From Mageeibacillus sp. UBA3781 (lineage in GTDB: Bacteria; Bacillota; Clostridia; Saccharofermentanales; Saccharofermentanaceae), in contig DFFH01000020.1 in NCBI GenBank assembly GCA_002368805.1, forward strand, positions 483 through 48,101: 47,619 nt of DNA, in the 5' to 3' direction. Below are positions 41,322-47,619 of this stretch, piece by piece. Numbering within the stretch: the first letter of the stretch is position 1; the number at the start of each line of letters is the position of its first letter. Made by a program: the position numbers and the translations under genes. The notes below the pieces were generated by a model. The model was given only the letters and a program-made list of their open reading frames with translations. It ran no database searches and had not been told where the DNA came from.

Positions 41322-44140
41322 GCATTATTAGCAAGATCTTCGGTACGCACAGCGATCATGAGATCAAACACATCATGCCGATCGTAGAGGCGATCGAGAG
41401 CCGCTCCGACAAGTTTAAGAATATGTCGGAAAAAGAACTGAAAGGCATGACAGATGTCTTGAAAAAACGTCTTGCTGACGGAGAGTCTTTGGATGATATC
41501 CTCCCTGACGCATTTGCTACGATCCGCGAGGCTGCCTGGAGAGTTTTGGGACTCCGTCCGTATCAGGTACAGCTTATCGGTGGTATTATTCTTCACCAGG
41601 GTAGAATCGCCGAGATGAAGACAGGTGAAGGTAAGACACTTGTTGCTACACTTCCTGTTTATCTCAATGCACTTACCGGACGTGGCGTTCACGTTGTTAC
41701 CGTAAACGATTACCTCGCCCGCCGAGACAGTGAATGGATGGGTAAGGTTTACCGTTATCTCGGTCTTTCCGTCGGCCTGATCGTTCACGATATGGATAAT
41801 TCCGATCGCCGTAAAGCTTATAATTCCGATATTACATATGGAACGAACAATGAATTCGGATTCGACTATCTCCGTGATAACATGGTAGATAGAAAAGAGA
41901 AGATGGTTCAGCGTGATCTTGTTTATGCCATCGTCGACGAGGTCGATAGTATCCTCATCGATGAAGCGAGAACTCCTCTCATTATTTCCGGTATGGGTGG
42001 CGAGTCTTCCGATATGTACACCAAGGCAGACCGCTTCGTTAAGACACTTAAGAAGTTCGTTGTAGTCGAGACCGATGAGAAAGTTGATATCGATGATGTC
42101 AGCGGTGATTGCGACTACGTTGTTGATGAAAAGGCAAGAACAGCCGTCCTTACAGCCAAGGGTATCGAGAAGGCTGAGAAGCACTTTGGTGTGAATAACC
42201 TTTCCGATCCTGAGAACTTCGACCTTCAGCACTATATTAATAATGCTCTGAAAGCAAATGGTACGATGGAGCGTGACCAGAAATACGTTGTTACGAATGG
42301 TGAGGTTATTATCGTAGATGACTTTACCGGACGTCTTATGTATGGCCGTCGTTTCAGCGATGGTCTTCACCAGGCGATCGAGGCAAAAGAGGGTGTTAAG
42401 GTGGAGAGAGAGTCCAAGACTCTTGCTACCATCACTTTCCAGAATTACTTCCGTATGTATGAGAAGCTTGCCGGTATGACCGGTACCGCTTATACTGAGG
42501 AATCTGAATTCCGTCAGATCTATAGTCTCGATGTTATCCAGATCCCGACAAATAAGCCGATTGCCCGTATAGATGAACACGATGCAGTATATAAGAACCA
42601 GAGCGGAAAATATGCTGCTGTTCTCCGTCAGGTAAAGGAAGCTCACGAGAAAGGCCAGCCGGTTCTTGTCGGTACTGTAGAGGTAAGCAAGTCCGAGTTC
42701 CTTTCTAAAATCTTCACCCGTGCGGGCATAAAGCATGATGTACTCAATGCGAAGAACCACTTACGAGAGGCTGAAATCGTTGCACAGGCAGGCCGTTATG
42801 GTGCTGTTACCATCGCTACGAACATGGCCGGTCGTGGTACTGATATTCTGCTGGGTGGTAACCCGGAGTTCATGGCTAAGCAGGAGATGAGAAAACTCGG
42901 CTATACCGAGGAACTGATCGATGCCTCCACTGCATATAACGAGACAGATGATGAAGTCATCCTTGAAGCTCGTGAGAGATTCTCATCTTTGGAGAAGAAA
43001 TTTAAAGAAGAAATCAAGGAAGAGACACAGAAGGTTAGAGATGCCGGCGGTCTTTTCATTGTGGGTACTGAGCGTCATGAATCCCGTCGTATCGATAATC
43101 AGTTGAGAGGTCGTGCCGGCCGTCAGGGTGACCCGGGACGTACGAAGTTCTTCCTGGCTCTCGATGATGATCTTATGCGTCTGTTCGGCGGCGATCGCGC
43201 AACAGCTGCATTTGAGAAACTTGGCGTAGATGAGACTGTCGAGATTCAGAACGGTCTTCTTTCCAAGCAGATCGAGAGTGCACAGAAGAAAGTCGAGGGT
43301 ATGAACTTCAGCACCAGACGTCACGTTCTTGAGTACGATGATGTTATGAATGTACAGAGAAATCTTATCTACGAACAGCGCAGAAAGGTTCTTGACGGTG
43401 TTGATATTCACGATACGATCAAGAAGATGACTTCTACTGTTGCAGAAAGAATCGTCGATCGTGTGAATCTTGATGGAAAGATCGACACAGAAGAGTGTGT
43501 CGCCTTAAAGGCATCTATTTCTGATGTTTTCGGTGATCTTCCGGTTATTAAGGATCTGTCCGATTGTATCAGTTCAAAAGAAGCAGCTGATGCTGGAGAT
43601 ATCTCTGATAAGCTTGAAGAGCAGGCTCTCGAGAAACTTGAGAAGCGTGATGAGGAATTAACTTCCGAGATCTTCCGTGAAGCTGAGCGTCAGATTCTCC
43701 TTTTCAATGTTGACCAGAAGTGGATGGATCACATCGATGCCATGGATCAGCTCCGTAATGCTATCGGAATGAGAAGTGTCGGTCAGAAGGATCCTGTTGT
43801 TGAGTATCGTATCGAAGGTTCCGAGATGTTCGATGAGATGAACATGCTTATCCAGAATGATACTGTACGTCTTATCATGAAGGCGAATATCGAGGCAGGC
43901 CAGCGTATCGAGAGAAAGAATTCTGTCAAGAAACTTCAGGAAGGTCACGGTAGTGCCCAGCTCGATTCTGTTGCTAAGAGAGCACAGTCCGGTGAGGATG
44001 CAAAAGCGCATCAGCAGGCTGGAATTACACAGAATCAGCCGGTAAAGCGTGATTCCAAGAAGGTTGGCCGTAATGACCCTTGTCCGTGTGGCAGTGGAAA
44101 GAAGTATAAGAACTGCTGTGGAAAGGATTCCAATGACTGA
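41318..44140 (+). CDS. secA: Preprotein translocase ATPase SecA
   Basis: Drives unfolded preproteins through SecYEG. The 940 residues contain the Q motif region (LRPYQVQLIGG), Walker A MKTGEGKT (100-107), the DEVDSILIDEARTPLIISG Walker B region, the preprotein-crosslinking domain and the second ATPase domain (ATNMAGRGTDILLGG, RGRAGRQGDPG). It ends in a long scaffold helix and a C-terminal zinc-binding SEC-C motif (Cys922, 924, 933, 934). It is longer than average (about 840) owing to inserts and the tail. The start overlaps yerC by 4 bases, the end overlaps punA by 8. Confidence 0.97.
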   Translation: MSIISKIFGTHSDHEIKHIMPIVEAIESRSDKFKNMSEKELKGMTDVLKKRLADGESLDDILPDAFATIREAAWRVLGLRPYQVQLIGGIILHQGRIAEMKTGEGKTLVATLPVYLNALTGRGVHVVTVNDYLARRDSEWMGKVYRYLGLSVGLIVHDMDNSDRRKAYNSDITYGTNNEFGFDYLRDNMVDRKEKMVQRDLVYAIVDEVDSILIDEARTPLIISGMGGESSDMYTKADRFVKTLKKFVVVETDEKVDIDDVSGDCDYVVDEKARTAVLTAKGIEKAEKHFGVNNLSDPENFDLQHYINNALKANGTMERDQKYVVTNGEVIIVDDFTGRLMYGRRFSDGLHQAIEAKEGVKVERESKTLATITFQNYFRMYEKLAGMTGTAYTEESEFRQIYSLDVIQIPTNKPIARIDEHDAVYKNQSGKYAAVLRQVKEAHEKGQPVLVGTVEVSKSEFLSKIFTRAGIKHDVLNAKNHLREAEIVAQAGRYGAVTIATNMAGRGTDILLGGNPEFMAKQEMRKLGYTEELIDASTAYNETDDEVILEARERFSSLEKKFKEEIKEETQKVRDAGGLFIVGTERHESRRIDNQLRGRAGRQGDPGRTKFFLALDDDLMRLFGGDRATAAFEKLGVDETVEIQNGLLSKQIESAQKKVEGMNFSTRRHVLEYDDVMNVQRNLIYEQRRKVLDGVDIHDTIKKMTSTVAERIVDRVNLDGKIDTEECVALKASISDVFGDLPVIKDLSDCISSKEAADAGDISDKLEEQALEKLEKRDEELTSEIFREAERQILLFNVDQKWMDHIDAMDQLRNAIGMRSVGQKDPVVEYRIEGSEMFDEMNMLIQNDTVRLIMKANIEAGQRIERKNSVKKLQEGHGSAQLDSVAKRAQSGEDAKAHQQAGITQNQPVKRDSKKVGRNDPCPCGSGKKYKNCCGKDSND

Positions 44141-44960
44141 TCCGGACTACTATTCAAATGTTCTCGAGGCTTCAGAGTATATCCGTTCGCAGGTAACGGA
44201 TATACCGGATGTATGTCTTGTCCTTGGCTCCGGGCTTGGTCCTTTGACAGACCGTGTAACCGCTATTGTCACGATTCCGTACGAGAAGATCCCGCATTTC
44301 CCGACGACGACCGTTGCCGGACATGATGGAATGCTTCTTGTTGCCAGGCTTTCCGGCCGTTTGACCTTTATTATGAAGGGGCGCTTCCATTACTATGAAG
44401 GCTATTCCACGAAAGAAGCCACTTTCTATGTTCGTGTGATGGCATGTCTGGGCGTAAAAACACTGGTCATGACAAATGCTGCCGGTGGAATCAATGAGAA
44501 CATGAAGCCGAGTGAACTGATGGTGATCACTGATCATATCGGACTTTTCTGTGATTCGCCGCTTCGTGGCGCAAATCTTGATGAATTCGGTCCGCGTTTT
44601 CCCGACCAGACTCAGGTATATGACATCTCGCTTCGGGATAAACTTGTTGAAGCAGCGAAGGAACTTCAGATTCCGCTTCATCAGGGCGTTTATGTGTATA
44701 CCAGAGGACCTCAGTATGAAACACCTGCTGAAATACGTGCATTAAAGGCGCTTGGCGGTGATGCTGTCGGTATGTCCACAGTCGCTGAGGCCATCGCTGC
44801 AAGTCACAGTGGCATGAAGGTCCTTGCTGTATCCTGCATTACGAATTATGCTGCCGGAATTTCAGGTATGCCGCTGTCGCACGAAGAAGTTATGCAGAAT
44901 GCCAATGCATCTTCAGAGAATAGTATTGCATTAATGGAGAAGTTCTTCTCCAAATTATAA
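44133..44960 (+). CDS. punA: Purine-nucleoside phosphorylase
   Basis: Phosphorolyses inosine or guanosine to the base and ribose-1-phosphate. The 275 residues are of the trimeric PNP type: VLGSGLGPLTD, PHFPTTTVAGHDG, GRFHYYEGY (phosphate-binding His), TNAAGGI, GPQYETPAEIR, GMSTVAEA and CITNYAAG (Asn of the base site, specific for 6-oxopurines). The ATG at 44133 has AAGGA upstream inside the end of secA; the longer frame to 44049 runs through secA's zinc motif. It is 11 bases before ahcY; I infer that it disposes of the inosine released there. Confidence 0.94.
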   Translation: MTDPDYYSNVLEASEYIRSQVTDIPDVCLVLGSGLGPLTDRVTAIVTIPYEKIPHFPTTTVAGHDGMLLVARLSGRLTFIMKGRFHYYEGYSTKEATFYVRVMACLGVKTLVMTNAAGGINENMKPSELMVITDHIGLFCDSPLRGANLDEFGPRFPDQTQVYDISLRDKLVEAAKELQIPLHQGVYVYTRGPQYETPAEIRALKALGGDAVGMSTVAEAIAASHSGMKVLAVSCITNYAAGISGMPLSHEEVMQNANASSENSIALMEKFFSKL

Positions 44961-44971
44961 GGAGGGTATTT

Positions 44972-46237
44972 ATGAGCGGATTTCCCCGTTATGAAATCAA
45001 AGATATCTCACTGGCTCCGGAAGGACACCATAAGATCGATTGGGCATATAAGAATATGCCTGTTCTTCGTATAATTGAAAAAGAATTAAAAGAGACACGT
45101 CCTTTTGAAGGACTGAAGATCTCTGTCAGTGTACACGTGGAAGCGAAAACAGCAAACCTCGCACTTGTTCTACGTGAAGGCGGCGCGGATGTAGCCCTTA
45201 CCGGATGCAATCCTTTATCCACACAGGATGATGTGGCCGCAGCGCTTGTTGAGCGGGGAATGAAGGTGTACTGCATCCATGGTGCGGACCCGGAGACATA
45301 TAGAAGACATCTTGAGATGACACTGGCATTTGGTCCGGATATCGTTATTGACGATGGCGGCGATCTTGCCATGCTTCTTCACTCTACCCATAAGAATCTG
45401 GTTGCCGGCATGCTCGGTGCCTGCGAGGAGACAACGACGGGTGTGCACCGCCTGAAGATCCTTGAAGAGGAAGGAAGGCTGGCATATCCGGTAATTGCGG
45501 TAAACGATGCCCGCTGCAAACATCTCTTTGATAACCGTTTTGGAACCGGTCAATCCGTCTGGACGGCGATCATGGCGACGACGAATCTTATCGTTGCCGG
45601 TAAGTATGTAGTTGTTGCCGGTTTCGGTATGTGCGGCAAGGGCGTTGCACTTCGTGCGAAAGGTATGGGTGCCCGTGTTATTGTTACTGAGATCGATCCG
45701 GTCAAGGCCTGCGAAGCGATCATGGAAGGCTATGATGTCATGACCATGGATGAAGCAGCACCCTTAGGCGACGTATTTGTAACGGTAACCGGATGTAAAG
45801 ATGTTATCACCAAACAGCATTTCGAGAAGATGAAAGATGGCGCGATCTGCTGTAATGCCGGCCATTTTGACGTGGAGATCAATCTTGTCCAGCTCGCGGA
45901 GATGGCGTCAGAAAGAAAAGAACTCCGAAAGAATATCGAAGGTTTTGTTCTTCCTAATGGCAGAACGATCTGTATCCTTGCGGAGGGAAGACTGGTAAAT
46001 CTTGCTTCCGGTGATGGACATCCGGTCGAGATCATGGATATGAGTTTTGCTCTTCAGGCTCAGAGCGCCCGTTATATCGCCGAGCATGGAAAAGAACTTA
46101 ACAAGCATGTTTATGATACGCCGACTGTAATTGATGACCGTGTTGGAGAGTTCCTGCTTCAGTCGAAGGGATACTCGATCGACAAGCTGACCCCGGAGCA
46201 GGAAAAATATATCCACTCTTGGGATCTGGAGGAGTGA
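44972..46237 (+). CDS. ahcY: Adenosylhomocysteinase family protein, S-inosylhomocysteine hydrolase-like motif
   Basis: The family splits S-adenosylhomocysteine to homocysteine and adenosine with bound NAD. The 421 residues start with DWAYKNMPVL, have VHVEAKT (54-60), NPLSTQDDVAAAL, ETTTGVHR, NRFGTGQSVW and the NAD motif GFGMCGKG. They end at the short Thermotoga/archaeal form without the C-terminal KPxYY tail. At the base site classical enzymes read H-x-T-x-E/Q; this has His55, Glu57 and Lys59 (H-x-E-x-K), the pattern I recall for the archaeal S-inosylhomocysteine hydrolase. With a deaminase next and a 6-oxopurine phosphorylase before it, an S-inosylhomocysteine substrate is likely. GGAGG precedes the ATG. 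Confidence 0.92.
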   Translation: MSGFPRYEIKDISLAPEGHHKIDWAYKNMPVLRIIEKELKETRPFEGLKISVSVHVEAKTANLALVLREGGADVALTGCNPLSTQDDVAAALVERGMKVYCIHGADPETYRRHLEMTLAFGPDIVIDDGGDLAMLLHSTHKNLVAGMLGACEETTTGVHRLKILEEEGRLAYPVIAVNDARCKHLFDNRFGTGQSVWTAIMATTNLIVAGKYVVVAGFGMCGKGVALRAKGMGARVIVTEIDPVKACEAIMEGYDVMTMDEAAPLGDVFVTVTGCKDVITKQHFEKMKDGAICCNAGHFDVEINLVQLAEMASERKELRKNIEGFVLPNGRTICILAEGRLVNLASGDGHPVEIMDMSFALQAQSARYIAEHGKELNKHVYDTPTVIDDRVGEFLLQSKGYSIDKLTPEQEKYIHSWDLEE

Positions 46238-46238
46238 A

Positions 46239-47561
46239 ATGAGTAAAGCAGTTCTTTTTTCCGATATTACGATCGTAAGCCCGCATGATAATGCGCCTGT
46301 TTCTGTTATCGAACATGGGTATTGTTCGGTGGCTGATAAGAAGATACTCTATGCCGGTACTTCGGAAGAAGCAGCGGTCAGTGCTTTGAAAGAATTAAAA
46401 GATGAGGATTACTTCGTTTATACGGGAAAGAATAAGATCCTTTGTCCTGCATTTGCGAATGCTCATGCACATACTCCGATGTCGATCTTCCGTAATATTG
46501 CCGATGACCGGGCTCTTCAGGACTGGCTCTTCGGCCAGATCATCCCAAGAGAAGATAAGATGATCCCGGATGATTTTTACTACGGAAACCTTCTGACGAT
46601 CGCTGAAATGGTCGAAAGTGGTACAGCATGTGCCGCAAATATGTATGATGGTGCGCTTTTGATTGCCAAAGGTGCTGTCGAATCGGGATTCCGTGTCCAG
46701 CAGACTTCTATGGGAAAGAAGTGTATAGACGGGAAGTGGTCGATCGATAAAGACAGCGTGGAAGAATTAAATGATTTCATCCGGAAAGAGGGAAATGGCC
46801 TTATTTCCCATAGTCTTCTCGTTCACTCGATCTATCTTTATCCGGAATACTTCTATCAGCCTCTTTCCGATCTTGCGAAGGAATATGGAATCCCTGTAAG
46901 TGTACATGTTTCCGAGACGATCACAGAGAATGAGAATTGCCGTAAGAGCTATGGTTGCTCGCCTGTTGAAAAGCTCGATTCTGTCGGCCTTCTGACGGAT
47001 ACGACAGTTGCCGCTCACTGTGTTCATCTTAGCGAAGAAGACAGAAAGATCCTTGCATCCAGAAAGGTATGGGTCGCACATAATCCTTCGAGCAATATGA
47101 AGCTTGCTTCCGGATTTGCTGATATGGTAAATATGCAGAAGGATGGAGTACGTCTTTGTATCGGTACGGATGGTGCAGCCAGCAACAATAATCAGGATAT
47201 GTATATGGAGATGCGTCTTGCGTCTTTTATGGCTAAGGGGAATACTCTTGATCCTACCGTGTTAAAGGCCGAAGACGTCTTTACTATGGCGACAAGAAAC
47301 GGATATCTTGCTTGTGGTTTTGATCAGTGTGGTATTATAGAAAAAGGCATGACGGCAGATCTTCAGGTGATCGATTATGATTGCCCGCAGATGTGGCCTC
47401 TCGGAAATCCGATTTCCGCTCTGGTTTACTCTTGTGGCCCGAAGTGTGTCGAATCGGTGATGATCGACGGACAGTTCGTACTGTATAAGCATGAGCTTAA
47501 GACGATCGATCTTGAAAAGGTGAAAGCCGAGACTAAAAAGACGATGGAACGTCTGAAATAA
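46239..47561 (+). CDS. mtaD: 5'-methylthioadenosine/S-adenosylhomocysteine deaminase family
   Basis: An amidohydrolase that deaminates the adenine of S-adenosylhomocysteine, methylthioadenosine or 5'-deoxyadenosine to hypoxanthine nucleosides. The 440 residues have the metal motif NAHAHTPMSIFRN (H-x-H), VHVSET, AAHCVHLSEED, HNPSSNMKLASG and GTDGAASNNNQDM (metal Asp), so the site looks complete. Length is typical for MtaD. The start is 1 base after the ahcY stop, with GGAGGAG upstream. Its partners suggest S-adenosylhomocysteine to S-inosylhomocysteine as the physiological reaction; guanine or other deamination is less likely from the motifs. Confidence 0.92.
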   Translation: MSKAVLFSDITIVSPHDNAPVSVIEHGYCSVADKKILYAGTSEEAAVSALKELKDEDYFVYTGKNKILCPAFANAHAHTPMSIFRNIADDRALQDWLFGQIIPREDKMIPDDFYYGNLLTIAEMVESGTACAANMYDGALLIAKGAVESGFRVQQTSMGKKCIDGKWSIDKDSVEELNDFIRKEGNGLISHSLLVHSIYLYPEYFYQPLSDLAKEYGIPVSVHVSETITENENCRKSYGCSPVEKLDSVGLLTDTTVAAHCVHLSEEDRKILASRKVWVAHNPSSNMKLASGFADMVNMQKDGVRLCIGTDGAASNNNQDMYMEMRLASFMAKGNTLDPTVLKAEDVFTMATRNGYLACGFDQCGIIEKGMTADLQVIDYDCPQMWPLGNPISALVYSCGPKCVESVMIDGQFVLYKHELKTIDLEKVKAETKKTMERLK

Positions 47562-47596
47562 TCAGATTGAAACCGGCAGAAGTGCTGTTTTCATAT

Positions 47597-47619
47597 GTCC
47601 ACGTAGCTCAGCAGGATAG
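47597..47619 (+). tRNA. 5' end of a tRNA gene (truncated by window edge)
   Basis: The last 23 bases read as a 7-base acceptor arm (GTCCACG), TA, D-stem GCTC, then AGCAGGATAG with the invariant GG of the D-loop and the start of the second D-stem strand. The anticodon is outside the window. The start resembles bacterial tRNA-Arg genes, but the isotype is a guess. Confidence 0.8.

Noticed and set aside
41240..42760. Minus-strand open frame of 506 codons opposite secA
   Set aside because: No ribosome site or known domain; secA motifs are continuous on the plus strand.
47562..47596. Promoter TTGAAA plus 17 bases before the tRNA, or a terminator after mtaD
   Set aside because: The -10 would be TTCATA directly touching the tRNA start, and the CAG/CTG stem is only 3 pairs; neither is convincing.
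1..47619. CRISPR arrays, insertion sequences, prophage or attachment sites
   Set aside because: No regularly spaced repeats, transposase, integrase or phage structural genes are visible; the window is dense in housekeeping genes.

Overview
The window looks like a piece of chromosome from a low-to-mid GC Gram-positive anaerobe of the class Clostridia. The reasons are strong AGGAGG-type ribosome binding sites, sigma-A promoters with TTGNNN/TATAAT-like boxes, a LexA box of the GAAC-N4-GTTC type, and families common in Clostridia: single-chain PurL, RqcH, QueH, DUF3048 and DUF5688 proteins, and VanZ. The genus cannot be fixed from the sequence alone. Nearly everything is housekeeping; I see no prophage, insertion sequence, CRISPR array or plasmid gene. 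No gene-free gap exceeds about 215 bases.

Layout. 1-8929 (+): the 3' part of purL, then rsmA, a ZapA-like gene, a U32 peptidase/RlhA-like gene, dut, an alpha/beta hydrolase-fold membrane protein, tsaD and smpB, many overlapping by 4-11 bases, closed by a terminator at the smpB stop. 9012-9944 (+): a VanZ-family gene and an orphan, ending at a bidirectional terminator shared with the minus-strand DUF3048 lipoprotein (10018-11238). That lipoprotein is divergent from an LCP wall-polymer ligase and a PP2C-like/SH3 membrane protein (11359-14299). 14328-15473 (-): a Gfo/Idh/MocA oxidoreductase, divergent from pyrimidine-nucleoside phosphorylase. 16988-19908 (+): ruvC-ruvA-ruvB-queH under a LexA-controlled promoter. 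19868-24660 (-): two tandem PRPP synthetases, a small membrane protein and rqcH, whose 3' end overlaps queH. 24873-30811 (+): yihA, comEC, holA, icd and a SEC-C protein. 30812-36664 (+): radC behind an attenuator-like leader, DUF5688, mreC, mreD and mrdA. 36768-37810 (+): a methylglyoxal-synthase-like protein and a metallo-beta-lactamase hydrolase. 37912-40631 (+): a pseudopilin-like trio. 40745-47561 (+): a small membrane protein, yerC, secA, punA, ahcY and mtaD, followed by the first 23 bases of a tRNA.

Working together. ruvCAB is the Holliday-junction machine; queH makes queuosine. smpB (trans-translation) and rqcH (ribosome quality control) are both present. mreC, mreD and mrdA build the lateral wall, but mreB, the min genes and rodA are missing from this usually conserved cluster. 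The most interesting system is the last operon. ahcY carries an H-x-E-x-K motif at the base-recognition site instead of the classical H-x-T-x-E/Q, and lies between an inosine-cleaving phosphorylase (punA) and a deaminase (mtaD). This fits SAM recycling through S-inosylhomocysteine rather than direct hydrolysis of S-adenosylhomocysteine. Three other proteins have recognisable enzyme folds but have lost catalytic residues (the alpha/beta hydrolase, the PP2C-like protein and the MGS-like protein), and one of the two PRPP synthetases has a divergent active site.
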